A program made the translations under genes and the position numbers. The notes beneath the pieces are model-generated. The model made no database searches and was not told where the DNA came from. It saw only the letters and a list, made by a program, of their open reading frames with translations. From Alkalihalobacterium chitinilyticum (lineage in GTDB: Bacteria > Bacillota > Bacilli > Bacillales > Bacillaceae_F), in the NCBI RefSeq assembly GCF_029028005.1, contig NZ_JAOTPO010000007.1:1-64000 (forward strand): a stretch of 64,000 nucleotides of DNA, written 5' to 3'. Positions 7,996 to 15,292 of the stretch are shown here, one piece after another (position 1 is the stretch's first letter; every line of letters begins with the position of its first letter).

Positions 7996-8190
7996 TTGTC
8001 TGCAAAAGTGAATAGTATTGGTTTGAAAGGCTTGGAGGGTTACCTTGTCCAAGTGGAAGTTGAAGTGATGGAAGGGGTGGAATCTGTCATTATTGTCGGA
8101 TTGCCAGATGCTTCTGTCAAGGAGTCGCGTGAGCGTGTGTCAGCTGCGATGCATCGAATGGGGCATTCGCTAGTCGATAAGTGCGAATAA
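7996..8190 (+). pseudogene. yifB: YifB/ComM-type AAA+ protein, N-terminal fragment
   Basis: The frame opens with TTG after GGAGGGG and encodes 64 residues: SAKVNSIGLKGLEGYLVQVE, then IIVGLPDASVKESRERVSAA. This is the conserved N-terminal part of the YifB/ComM Mg-chelatase-like family, which is about 500 residues long and in ComM of other bacteria is a branch-migration helicase for natural transformation. It stops at DKCE, long before the Walker motifs, so it is a fragment. A full-length yifB is expected elsewhere in the genome. Confidence 0.8.
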
Positions 8191-8344
8191 ATTAAATTAA
8201 GATTGTATCATATAATGTGTGTTAAGATATTTGTAAGTATGAACTTATGGTATCTTTGCATAAGTAGCTTTAACTGAGAATGAAAAAAATATTTTATTGT
8301 TATAGTGATCAGATCAAATTTCATAATGTGAGGAGCTGTTCTTT

Positions 8345-8641
8345 ATGAAGATATTTGTTAAGGACGATGACGGAATAATATACGAAGCTTTTCAAATGAA
8401 TGATAATACCTATACCTTCAGCACAGAAAATAAGACATTTAAACTTTCTCTATCCGAGTCAAAACAAGGGAAACTTTCCGAGGAACAAAAGAAGAGAATG
8501 ACAAAATCCATTTTTTCAAATGAAGAGGTTTTGGCCCAATTAAGAGACGCAAGAAAAAATAGGGACAGTGACTTTTCTTATTATAGTGGAGATGAAAAAG
8601 AGTTCGATAAATTAGTCGACGAGGTCAATAATGACAGTTAA
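8345..8641 (+). CDS. Small acidic protein, first gene of a coupled pair (antitoxin candidate)
   Basis: The product has 98 residues with a beta-rich N-terminus (IFVKDDDGIIYEAFQMNDNT) and a charged helical C-terminus (LAQLRDARKNRDSDFSYYS). The ATG lies after GAGGAG. Its stop overlaps the start of the next gene (ATGACAGTTAA), so the two are translationally coupled. Size, charge and arrangement fit an antitoxin placed before its toxin, but no antitoxin family was recognised. A two-gene cassette of unrelated function is equally possible. Confidence 0.6.
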   Translation: MKIFVKDDDGIIYEAFQMNDNTYTFSTENKTFKLSLSESKQGKLSEEQKKRMTKSIFSNEEVLAQLRDARKNRDSDFSYYSGDEKEFDKLVDEVNNDS

Positions 8642-8963
8642 GGAGTTATACTATGATGTTGTTTGGGGCCAAAAAGCTAGAGTTTGGCTAGCTGAAATGA
8701 AACCATTTAAAATAAACCCCAAGCTTGTTTTCCGAAATTCTAAAGTTGTTCTTTCTGTAGACCCACGTCAAAAAGCTTATGACGTTGTAGATTACCCTGG
8801 TTTTCAATTTAATGGTTATTATTGGACATACATTAACAATGTAATAATCGTTTATGATGTTCTCGATAAGGAAAAGAAGGTTCTAGTAGATGCCTGTTAT
8901 TCTGCGTTAACAGGTTTTACTCTTGAAACATTCTATGGAGAGAACGATAGGGATCCTCTATAA
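8631..8963 (+). CDS. Small basic protein, second gene of the pair (RelE-like toxin candidate)
   Basis: The 110-residue product overlaps the previous gene by 11 bases. Its C-terminal half has a beta-strand pattern (YYWTYINNVIIVYDVLD, then KVLVDACYSALTG) reminiscent of the RelE/ParE core, in which a beta sheet ends near catalytic residues. The N-terminal part (VWGQKARVWLAEMKPFKI) is helical. The similarity is to a fold pattern, not a clear family match. The extra open frame just beyond it (8923-9120) has no ribosome site and I do not count it as a gene. Confidence 0.55.
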   Translation: MTVKELYYDVVWGQKARVWLAEMKPFKINPKLVFRNSKVVLSVDPRQKAYDVVDYPGFQFNGYYWTYINNVIIVYDVLDKEKKVLVDACYSALTGFTLETFYGENDRDPL

Positions 8964-9346
8964 AGATTGTAACAATCATTTCCGCTTATACTTTCAACTC
9001 CCCCTTCGAAATAATAGATCCTTCAACCATAACGATTATGAAAAACTCCATATACTACACTCGGTTCACAGTGACGTTCCAAGATCTTTTGAAAAAGCGC
9101 TTGACTTATATTCTATTTGACTAAAATATAACACCTAATAATAGGCGACGATCACAAAGAATGTCTATTTGTGATTATTTAGAGCATTTGAAGGATTTTC
9201 TATTCGTACTGAGGTTGAACCTCATCCTCATCCCTATCTGTTATTTATGTTAAAATCAATTCGAGCAATGCGCAGTGGGGAAAGTCCACTAACAAGGAAA
9301 ATCAATAGTTAATCTTTAAAACGGGGGATTTTTAAATGTTGATTCA
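8964..9346. other. Gene-poor stretch with hairpin and family C half-element
   Basis: ATCACAAA (about 9153) pairs with TTTGTGAT (about 9170), a weak terminator-like hairpin after the gene pair. At 9267-9295, GCAATGCGCAGTGGGGAAAG is the right half of a family C element. I see nothing else in the stretch. Confidence 0.4.
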
Positions 9347-9436
9347 ATGTACAAAGAAATTATTAACGCAACGCTGGTACTTATAAACGTGCTTAGATTT
9401 GTTGTGGAAATCGTCAAAGAAACAAGAAAAAAGTAA
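9347..9436 (+). CDS. Candidate 29-residue membrane peptide (type I toxin-like)
   Basis: The open frame encodes MYKEIINATLVLINVLRFVV followed by a charged tail EIVKETRKK. The profile, one hydrophobic helix with a basic C-terminus, is that of type I toxin peptides in bacilli. The frame ends inside the left arm of an inverted repeat (9428-9477). The weak point is the start: the only good ribosome site (GGGGGAT, 9323-9329) is about 17 bases away and better placed for an overlapping 16-codon frame at 9336. No antisense RNA promoter was established. Confidence 0.35.
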   Translation: MYKEIINATLVLINVLRFVVEIVKETRKK

Positions 9437-9477
9437 CCGTCCAGCGCCAGACCAAAGGTTAGGATAGGTTACTTTTT
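9428..9477. terminator. Inverted repeat at the end of the small peptide frame
   Basis: AAAAAGTAACC (9428-9438) and GGTTACTTTTT (9467-9477) are perfect 11-bp arms around a 28-base centre. With A and T tracts on both sides it could terminate transcription from both directions. Confidence 0.5.
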
Positions 9478-9538
9478 CTTTAGTAATTACTTAATTTGTT
9501 GGTTAGCCGCTCTTCATGCGGCATGTACGTTGCTGCTT

Positions 9539-9569
9539 GACCAAGTGTTTCCCGCACTTGGTCTTTTTT
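9539..9569 (+). terminator. Rho-independent terminator
   Basis: GACCAAGTG (9539-9547) and CACTTGGTC (9555-9563) form a perfect 9-bp stem followed by six T residues. It may end the transcript that starts before 9347; 9480-9538 could then be a structured 3' region. Confidence 0.75.
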
Positions 9570-9631
9570 ATTCTACGTTGATTATATCTACATTATACAT
9601 GAATGCTTGATGTTATTGCAATTGCGCAGCA

Positions 9632-9723
9632 GTGTCACAGTGACAACCCGAAAAATATTGTTTCACGGAATGTTTCACGCTGTTGTAATAAATACAACTA
9701 GCAGAAGTGAAGTCTGTGGATAA
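9632..9723 (+). repeat. Family B element followed by a DnaA box
   Basis: GTGTCACAGTGACAACCC is followed by GTTTCACGGAATGTTTCACG. At 9715-9723, TGTGGATAA is an exact reverse DnaA box (TTATCCACA). The same order, family B then DnaA-type boxes, occurs at 19161-19400. No gene is seen in 9570-9904. Confidence 0.6.
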
Positions 9724-9904
9724 CCATCAATTTATAGTTAATAGTAAAGCACCGAAACCTATTTTACTCCTCGTAAGTCGACTTCTTAACCACCCATCTT
9801 GCGATAAAACCGTAGTTAGGTCTTCGCCCAAAAAATTTTTTTCATCCTCATTCACCGTTTTCGCCCCTTTCTCCATATATACATAGTGAAAGGGGGTGAC
9901 AAGG

Positions 9905-10111
9905 ATGCTTTCAAACTCACGATTAGTCATAGTGTTTGAGTCAGGTTATAACCAAATTGGAGAGCCGATCTTAAAAACGAAGAGCTTTAATAACATCAAG
10001 ACCGGTGCGACTAACGAACAGTTAAAAGCTGTTGCCGATGCGTTAATTCCGCTTCAAGGCTGGATGCCTTATCAAGTGGACCGTGCCAACACGTACGCGC
10101 TTGATCTTTAA
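9905..10111 (+). CDS. DUF1659 family protein
   Basis: Small protein of 68 residues starting MLSNSRLVIVFESGYNQIGE and ending DRANTYALDL. It matches the DUF1659 family, which in bacilli is followed by a DUF2922 gene and often a YvrJ gene, as here. Start ATG 9905 follows AGGGGGTGA; an in-frame GTG at 9896 overlaps that site. The function of the family is unknown. No signal or membrane segment is seen. Confidence 0.85.
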   Translation: MLSNSRLVIVFESGYNQIGEPILKTKSFNNIKTGATNEQLKAVADALIPLQGWMPYQVDRANTYALDL

Positions 10112-10146
10112 TTGGTAGAAAAATTTACTAGAAAGGAGGAACTGAA

Positions 10147-10362
10147 ATGACAAAGAAACTCGAACTAGTCTTTGAAAACGAATTAGCGAAAAACGTCACG
10201 ATTTCATTGGACAACCCTATCTATCCAGTCGATCCAGCTGCGATTAGTGCAGCGATGGATGAGATTATCGTACAGAACGCTTTTACATCATCTGGCGGTA
10301 ACCTGGTAGCGAAAAAAAGTGCTCGTGTTGTGGATCGTACGGTTGAAACGATTGAGTTTTAA
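10147..10362 (+). CDS. DUF2922 family protein
   Basis: The 71-residue product begins MTKKLELVFENELAKNVTIS and contains DNPIYPVDPAAISAAMDEII and a basic AKKSARVVDRTVETIEF end. It belongs to DUF2922, the constant partner of DUF1659. The ATG follows AGAAAGGAGGA with good spacing. It lies 35 bases after the previous gene, so the two are co-transcribed. Family function is unknown; the pair is usually conserved as a unit across Bacillaceae. Confidence 0.85.
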   Translation: MTKKLELVFENELAKNVTISLDNPIYPVDPAAISAAMDEIIVQNAFTSSGGNLVAKKSARVVDRTVETIEF

Positions 10363-10434
10363 TAAATAATTGATTTTGAAAGGGGGAGGGGGATTAGCCT
10401 CTTCCTTTTTTCATAAGGAAAGGAGGTTCTAAGG

Positions 10435-10614
10435 ATGGAAATGTGGCTGCCGCTTTTGAGTGAGTTTGGCTTTCCTGTCATGGTGACTCTCTACTTGCTG
10501 CATCGCGTCGAAAAAAAGCTAGACCTAGTCAACCAATCGATCGAACGACTCCCCGAAAGTCTAGCATCGCTTCATTACTATCGAAGTTCGGAGCAGAAGA
10601 AAAGTAGTGGATAA
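10435..10614 (+). CDS. YvrJ family small membrane protein
   Basis: The 59-residue product starts MEMWLPLLSEFGFPVMVTLY. One hydrophobic helix (residues 3-23) is followed by HRVEKKLDLVNQSIERLPES, the hallmark of the holin-like YvrJ family. AAGGAGG lies 8 bases before the ATG. It completes the DUF1659/DUF2922/YvrJ set. The last codons (CAGAAGAAAAGTAGTGGATAA) run into the first 21-bp repeat, and the same stretch precedes the array at 32055. The C-terminus has therefore probably been replaced by, or shared with, the repeat leader. Confidence 0.8.
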   Translation: MEMWLPLLSEFGFPVMVTLYLLHRVEKKLDLVNQSIERLPESLASLHYYRSSEQKKSSG

Positions 10615-10739
10615 AGTTGAAAATAAATAAGCGGAAGTTGAAAATAAATAGACTGAAGCTGAAAATAAATAGACTGAAGTTGAAAATAAACAGGCAGAAG
10701 TTGAAAATAAATGAGTAGAAGTTGAAAAAAATTGACCTG
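10614..10739 (+). repeat. 21-bp tandem array 1 (6 units)
   Basis: Each unit is AAGTTGAAAATAAA plus a 7-base variable part. The variable parts in order are TAAGCGG, TAGACTG, TAGACTG, CAGGCAG, TGAGTAG and TGACCTG; the last core is degenerate. The array ends with TGACCTGAAATG, nearly the same end as array 2. Confidence 0.9.
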
Positions 10740-10813
10740 AAATGGGATGTAAATGCTCCAAAGATAAAAAAGCGCAACCAAATGCAGCAATCTAAAATAC
10801 TATTAATAATAAT

Positions 10814-10856
10814 AGAGAACCAACTAGCCTATTTTGCGCTAGATGGTTCTCTTTTT
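10814..10856. terminator. Terminator between convergent genes
   Basis: AGAGAACCA-CTAGC and GCTAGATGGTTCTCT form a long stem followed by TTTTT. It sits after the YvrJ operon and array 1 and before the end of the convergent LysM gene. Confidence 0.65.
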
Positions 10857-10861
10857 ATGTG

Positions 10862-10881
10862 TGGTAGGGGGACAGACTCCT
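10862..10881 (+). repeat. Family C half-element at the LysM gene end
   Basis: GGTAGGGGGACAGACTCCTA is the right half of the REP-like element seen complete at 12443. It reaches the stop codon of the minus-strand gene at 10880. Confidence 0.4.
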
Positions 10882-11683
10882 ACACAAACGCAACTCTTAC
10901 TTGAACCAGATCTATGATACTGCCATCGATCGCACTTCGGGAGTAGACCCATAACCATCCGCCAGTTGTAGTGGGTGTTCGATCAAAGACAACGGTTTCA
11001 GAAAAATAACCATAGGCAGGCGGACCTTCTAACGCTGTTGTAAACCGTTCTTGCGAGACAACTACACCGTTGTCATCTTGAATTTGCATCAGAACATTGG
11101 CTTCAAAGACACGGGCGAAGCCTTCGATACGGTCGCCACCGCGAATAATATCTCCTGGAAGAGGACGAATGACGACGATATTCCTTGAAGATGGGAGGGG
11201 AAGAAGCAGGCGAAACCCAGCATAGATCAAATCAAGTGAAAATCCAGGTCTTCCATCGTTCGCTGCTATAATGTTGGCCATTGGAATTTGGAAACGTCTG
11301 GAGATATTGTATAGTGTATCTCCCATTTCAATTTCATACACAAAGGCTGGAGCCCACAGTGGCTGACCGACAAAGATCAGATTTGGATCTTGAAGCTGGT
11401 TCACCCCAGCGATGAGATCCGTATGAGCTGAAAACCGCTGCCCAATACGAAACAATGAATCTCTAGGGGCAGTAATATAGATGGTACGAAAAGGACGTTC
11501 GGCAAGGACGGGAATGATAAGCGTCCATCCAGGAAAAATCAAACCTGGATCGGTGATCGGTGGAATTAGTTGGTTCACTCTTTGAATCCCCAAGATTGTA
11601 CTGCCAAACCGTGCCGCGATGGAATATAACGTATCCCCTGGCTGAACAGTATAGACAACATGAGTTTGTCTTACAATAGGCAT
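10880..11683 (-). CDS. LysM-repeat protein with Gmad2-like C-terminal domain
   Basis: The 267-residue product has three LysM modules: TVQPGDTLYSIAARFGSTI (residues 10-58), a weaker ITAPRDSLFRIGQRFSAHTD (68-115), and IEMGDTLYNISRRFQIPM (117-165). A beta-rich Gmad2-type domain follows (about 175-267, with GDRIEGFARVFEANV and YGYFSETVVF), as found in spore and cell-surface proteins. LysM binds peptidoglycan N-acetylglucosamine. No classical signal peptide is seen, as in many spore-coat LysM proteins. Start ATG 11683 follows GGGAGTG; the in-frame GTG at 11692 overlaps it. A spore-envelope role is an inference. Confidence 0.85.
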   Translation of the reverse strand: MPIVRQTHVVYTVQPGDTLYSIAARFGSTILGIQRVNQLIPPITDPGLIFPGWTLIIPVLAERPFRTIYITAPRDSLFRIGQRFSAHTDLIAGVNQLQDPNLIFVGQPLWAPAFVYEIEMGDTLYNISRRFQIPMANIIAANDGRPGFSLDLIYAGFRLLLPLPSSRNIVVIRPLPGDIIRGGDRIEGFARVFEANVLMQIQDDNGVVVSQERFTTALEGPPAYGYFSETVVFDRTPTTTGGWLWVYSRSAIDGSIIDLVQVRVAFV

Positions 11684-11821
11684 ATCATTCACTCCCTTGT
11701 ATCTATTCTCATCGTGATAGTTGGGGATGTAGTCATGTTGTTAAGGGTAGTGAAAACATCAATACGTTTTTTCACGATTAACAAAATATATAATAAAAAT
11801 GTGGAAAATATGACGAATGGT

Positions 11822-11876
11822 AGGGTCTGAACCTCCACTAAAGCATTAACGCAGTGGGGACAACGCCACTACTATA
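11822..11876 (+). repeat. Family C REP-like element
   Basis: GGTCTGAACCTCCACTAAAG is followed by CATTAACGCAGTGGGGACAA and CGCCACT. It lies in the 205-base gap between the LysM and acetyltransferase genes. Confidence 0.6.
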
Positions 11877-11888
11877 GGAGAAACCCTT

Positions 11889-12449
11889 ATGAAAATTTTA
11901 ACCGTTTGTAATTGGGATGATAAACTTTGGCAGGACGCACTTCCCCTCTATTTAGAGGCATTTGGAAATAAGGGGGCTAAACCTACGAAAATCATCAAAA
12001 ATATGTTTGCAAAAGGAATTGCCGAACTTCATCTGGGGTACAACATTTCGGGTGTGGTTGTTATGGCTCTCACAGGAAAACTCGTATCTGAAGGTGTGAT
12101 GATCATTGATTATTTGGCAGTATCTGAAAAAGAGCGTGGCCGTGGACTTGGCAAACACTTTGTTGATTACATACGACAAAAGGCAGTTGATCAGGGGTAT
12201 GAAAAATTAATTATTGAGGCCGAGTCAGAGGAAACAACAGATAATAAAAGGCGTATCGACTTTTGGCAATCATGTGGTTTTCTTCTCACAGAGTATGTCC
12301 ATCATTACATTTGGGTCCCAGAAACCTACCATGCCATGTATCTTCCTCTCATTGCCGATTCGAGGGAGGTAAATGGCGAAGAACTGTTTGTGTATATTAA
12401 TACCTTTCACCGGCTCTCGTTTCGTAGAGGTGGAGGGAATGGGGGGTGA
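11889..12449 (+). CDS. GNAT-family N-acetyltransferase
   Basis: The 186-residue product carries the GNAT core: IIDYLAVSEKERGRGLGKHF near residues 80-100 includes the acetyl-CoA motif RGRGLGK. YEKLIIEAE and RIDFWQSCGFLLTEY complete motifs A and B. Such enzymes move an acetyl group from acetyl-CoA to an amine; the substrate cannot be told. A ribosome site AGGAGAA precedes the ATG. The last residues (RRGGGNGG) are encoded by the start of a family C element, so the original 3' end may have been changed. Confidence 0.85.
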   Translation: MKILTVCNWDDKLWQDALPLYLEAFGNKGAKPTKIIKNMFAKGIAELHLGYNISGVVVMALTGKLVSEGVMIIDYLAVSEKERGRGLGKHFVDYIRQKAVDQGYEKLIIEAESEETTDNKRRIDFWQSCGFLLTEYVHHYIWVPETYHAMYLPLIADSREVNGEELFVYINTFHRLSFRRGGGNGG

Positions 12450-12492
12450 ACCCACTATGGTAAAGTATTACCGCAGTAGGGGACAGACTCTC
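12443..12492 (+). repeat. Family C REP-like element
   Basis: GGGTGAACCCACTATGGTAA is followed by AGTATTACCGCAGTAGGGGA and CAGACTC. The halves can pair (GGTAAAG.ATTACC; ACT..AGT). It contains the stop codon of the acetyltransferase gene. Confidence 0.65.
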
Positions 12493-12560
12493 TCTTCTCT
12501 CTTCTCTTTTTCGTCAATCGTTTGGTGAACCGTTAATATAAAAAGTCAGAATGTAGAAAG

Positions 12561-12592
12561 CAGAATTCTAAAATCATAGAATTCTGTTTTTT
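12561..12592 (+). terminator. Rho-independent terminator
   Basis: CAGAATTCTA (12561-12570) and TAGAATTCTG (12577-12586) form a perfect 10-bp stem followed by six T. It ends the acetyltransferase transcript and insulates the operon that follows. Confidence 0.75.
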
Positions 12593-12745
12593 AAAATCTA
12601 CAACTTGAAAACCGGGGCTAATTACACATAAATCCATCACTTTTATTAATTTAATGTAAAAAATTTACCTTAAATTAATATATGAAAATATCTAATTTTC
12701 ACGAAATAGGCATCAGATCAAGGTTTTTAGTTTTCAATGGATATT

Positions 12746-12788
12746 TTTACAAAAAATTAACACATTGCCAATTTACATTTATTTTACA
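12746..12788 (+). promoter_or_regulatory. Candidate PhoP box array
   Basis: Four hexamers match the PhoP half-site TT(A/T/C)ACA: TTTACA at 12746, TTAACA at 12757, TTTACA at 12772 and TTTACA at 12783. Start-to-start spacing is 11, 15 and 11 bases. In Bacillus, activated Pho promoters carry such direct repeats about 11 bases apart. The array lies 82 bases before the first gene of an operon encoding phosphatases and an importer. Confidence 0.55.
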
Positions 12789-12869
12789 AAATGAAAAACA
12801 TCGCTTAAAGGTAGCTTGATAATTGAGCTGTATATTGGAAGTAAGAAAAGGTAAAGGAGGTGAGAGGTA

Positions 12870-13697
12870 TTGAAAATTGATCTACACATGCATAGTACTC
12901 ATTCAGATGGTGAATTACAGCCAGCAGAGCTTGTACGCGAAGCCTATCAGCAGGGAGTTTCCATTATGTCAATAACCGATCATGATGAAATTTCTGCTTA
13001 TGGTGCTGCGACAGCATTAGCAGATGAGCTCGGTATTAAGCTTATCCCAGGTATTGAAATGAATACAGATGGTCCTCAAGGGGAACTGCATATTTTAGGA
13101 TATGGTTTAGCCGTCAATCATCCTCAACTGCATGAATACATACATTGGCGCCAAGAAAAACGGAAAGTATGGAGTCAACGGATCGTTAACCGACTCAACC
13201 AGTTAGGGTACGCTATTTCATGGGATGCTTGTTGGAAACGAGCGAATCAACATGTGATTGTTCGTACTCATATTGCAGATGAATTAGTTGAAAGAGGGTA
13301 TTTTGCAAGTTCTAAGGAAGCATTTCAATCTCTGCTGGCTAAAGGAAAACAAGCATTTGTCAATCGAGAAGGTTTTACTGCCAATGAGGCGATTGAATTA
13401 ATTCAAAAATGCGGTGGAAAAGCATTTATTGCCCATCCTGGTATTTACACTTGGAATTGGCAGTTGGATGAGTTAGTTGAAGCTGGTTTAGATGGTGTAG
13501 AAGTTTATTATTCAAAACACTCGTTACAAGATACAACATATTGGCTTCAACAAGCAAAGAGTTATGGGTTATCTATCAGTGTCGGTAGCGATTTTCACGG
13601 TAAATCCTCAAGAAACCCTTATCCGATTGGATCTGTTCCATTTAACTTTGCAAAAGAAATAGACTGGTTGAATGAGTTTGTGAAAACGGAGGTTTAA
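12870..13697 (+). CDS. PHP-domain metal-dependent phosphoesterase
   Basis: The 275-residue product has all PHP metal motifs: DLHMHSTHSDG (start), SITDHDE (about residue 32), PGIEMN (62), HILGYG (74), the histidine of AHPGIY (about 188) and GSDFHGKS (about 237). It matches the YciV/RNase AM-like branch, whose members remove phosphate from nucleoside bisphosphates or short RNA ends in the cytoplasm. TTG start with AAGGAGGTGAGAGGTA upstream. It is first in a six-gene operon and lies one base before the next gene. The actual substrate is unknown. Confidence 0.85.
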   Translation: MKIDLHMHSTHSDGELQPAELVREAYQQGVSIMSITDHDEISAYGAATALADELGIKLIPGIEMNTDGPQGELHILGYGLAVNHPQLHEYIHWRQEKRKVWSQRIVNRLNQLGYAISWDACWKRANQHVIVRTHIADELVERGYFASSKEAFQSLLAKGKQAFVNREGFTANEAIELIQKCGGKAFIAHPGIYTWNWQLDELVEAGLDGVEVYYSKHSLQDTTYWLQQAKSYGLSISVGSDFHGKSSRNPYPIGSVPFNFAKEIDWLNEFVKTEV

Positions 13698-13698
13698 A

Positions 13699-14508
13699 AT
13701 GAAGTGTTACGCATCTACCACATTGATGTGGGGGAAAACGATTGATGAGATTAGTTTAAAGGCGAAGTCACTTGGGCTTGCAGGTATTGAAATCTGGGCA
13801 GAACAAGCGTGGTATTACAAAATGACCGATCGTGACATTCGCCGAGCATTAAAGCAGCACCAGTTAGATGCAACCTTTCATGCGGCGAGTTGGGATTTGA
13901 ACTTATGTTCCTTAAATGCAGGTATTCGGAAACAGTCGATTGAGGAAATTATCCGCTCTATTGATTTTGCAGCTTCGATTGGTACAAAAAATATAACTGT
14001 ACACCCTGGCAAGCGGACCTTAACGAATGACTGGAACTCGTGGCATTTTGACTGCCTACAGCATAGCCTCGATACACTTGAAGAGGTCGCTAAAACATAC
14101 GGTGTGATTTTGTCGGTAGAATTGATGGAACCTGTCAAAAAAGAATTTGTAACGAGTCCGACCATGCTCAATCAAATTGTCGCAGGTCGTTCTAGTTCTA
14201 TTCAAACGACCTTTGATGTTGCCCATGTTTCATTTAATAAAGATTTAATTACTACCCACCAAGAAGTTGACCGGATGAATAAAATTCATTTGAGTGATAC
14301 ATCTGCTTCGCAATATCATGTTGCCTTAGGACAAGGAATATTGAAGTTAATACCCTATATTGAATTTATTCAATCTAGTAAACTTCCGATTATATTAGAA
14401 GGTTATGACACGAGTGAAGAGGCTGATCTTTTAAGAAAGCATCTTCAGTATCTCAATGAATGTAATGAAAAGACGGAGGATAAGACAATTGAAGTTTCTA
14501 GTTACTAA
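13699..14508 (+). CDS. Sugar phosphate isomerase/epimerase-like TIM-barrel protein
   Basis: The 269-residue product is an AP-endonuclease-2/xylose-isomerase-like TIM barrel. Supporting segments are LGLAGIEIWAEQAW near residue 30, TFHAASWDLNL, NITVHPGKR (about 97), LSVELMEP, TTFDVAHVSFNK, INKIHLSDTS and ILEGYD. Conserved Glu, Asp and His residues of the metal site are present. Members are cytoplasmic sugar or sugar-phosphate isomerases or epimerases, or metal-dependent hydrolases. RBS GGAGG lies before the ATG, and the 3' end overlaps surE by 20 bases. The context favours a phosphorylated sugar or its dephosphorylated product. Confidence 0.8.
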   Translation: MKCYASTTLMWGKTIDEISLKAKSLGLAGIEIWAEQAWYYKMTDRDIRRALKQHQLDATFHAASWDLNLCSLNAGIRKQSIEEIIRSIDFAASIGTKNITVHPGKRTLTNDWNSWHFDCLQHSLDTLEEVAKTYGVILSVELMEPVKKEFVTSPTMLNQIVAGRSSSIQTTFDVAHVSFNKDLITTHQEVDRMNKIHLSDTSASQYHVALGQGILKLIPYIEFIQSSKLPIILEGYDTSEEADLLRKHLQYLNECNEKTEDKTIEVSSY

Positions 14509-15292
14509 TGACGATGGAATATTTGCACCTGGAGTAGCAGCATTGGTTGAAGTTTTACAGCATTTTGGCGAAATTTACGTCGTTTGTCCAGATCAAGAAC
14601 GAAGTGCTATCAGCCATTCGATTACGATAAAGCAGCCGTTAAAGGCAACGCCGGTATCGATCTTTGGTTCGAATGTGCAAGCATGGGCGATTAACGGGAC
14701 AACGGCAGATTGTGTAAAACTTGCATTAGAAGTGTTGTTAAAAGAACCACCAGATGTCGTTGTTTCCGGAATTAATTTAGGTGCTAATTTAGGTCGAGAT
14801 GTATTTTATTCAGGTACGATGGCTGGAGCGGCGGAAGCATCACTATTTAACATCCCGGCGATTGCCGTTTCTGTGGACCGTACAAATACAAAAGAAACCA
14901 ACTTTCAATTACCGAAACGGCTTTTTTATGAAGTGATGGAAATTATTTTACCGAATAAGCCACCAGAAGGAGTCTTCATCAATATTAATCTACCTTATGT
15001 TACGAGAGAGTTTTGTGCAGGAATTAAAGTGGTTCCTCTTGATTTATCTGTCAGTCGGTATAAGTATGTCGGTTTAAATGATCCGTATGGGCAAGTATAT
15101 TACTGGTTAAAGGACCGGTTGTCTCAGTTATCGGATTTTGACGAAGATGGTGATTATGGAAAATTAAAAGCAGGTTACATAACCGTGACCCCTCTTGAAG
15201 GAAAAGTATGTCATAAAAAGCATGTGAAAAAGCTTGAACGTTGGTTTAACAATAAAATGTTGAAAAAATCGAAGGAGGAACTTTATTCATGA
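14489..15292 (+). CDS. surE: SurE 5'/3'-nucleotidase
   Basis: The 267-residue product begins MKFLVTNDDGIFAPGVAALV and contains VCPDQERSAISHSIT, NGTTADCVK, VSGINLGANLGRDVFYSGTM and GAAEASLFNIPAIAVS, all SurE motifs (Asp pair, Ser/Asn metal ligands). SurE is a metal-dependent phosphatase acting on nucleoside monophosphates and other phosphate esters. TTG start 14489 with GGAGGAT seven bases before it; upstream in-frame ATG codons would lack a site. It overlaps the previous gene by 20 bases and the next by 4. SurE in an importer operon is unusual and suggests use of a phosphorylated substrate. Confidence 0.9.
   Translation: MKFLVTNDDGIFAPGVAALVEVLQHFGEIYVVCPDQERSAISHSITIKQPLKATPVSIFGSNVQAWAINGTTADCVKLALEVLLKEPPDVVVSGINLGANLGRDVFYSGTMAGAAEASLFNIPAIAVSVDRTNTKETNFQLPKRLFYEVMEIILPNKPPEGVFININLPYVTREFCAGIKVVPLDLSVSRYKYVGLNDPYGQVYYWLKDRLSQLSDFDEDGDYGKLKAGYITVTPLEGKVCHKKHVKKLERWFNNKMLKKSKEELYS

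Larger units (their letters stand above)
7711..8190. repeat. Duplicated block, copy 3 (longest yifB fragment)
   Basis: It starts with a family B element (GTCACTGTGACACCC, then GTTTCACGGAGAACCGGCAC) and follows copies 1 and 2 to the yifB ribosome site. It then continues about 150 bases further into yifB than either of them. It lacks the tiny gene. Confidence 0.75.

Noticed and set aside
8923-9120. 65-codon frame after the toxin-like gene
   Set aside because: It overlaps the preceding gene, has no ribosome site and no coherent composition.
9727-9930. 67-codon minus-strand frame over the DUF1659 start
   Set aside because: It covers the ribosome site and start of a recognised gene on the other strand and matches nothing.
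10529-10790. Open frames through the 21-bp arrays (Phe/Asn/Ile-rich on the minus strand, Lys-Val-Glu-Asn-Lys on the plus strand)
   Set aside because: The 21-base period is a multiple of three, so several frames stay open automatically. None has a ribosome site, and stop codons occur in some variable parts.
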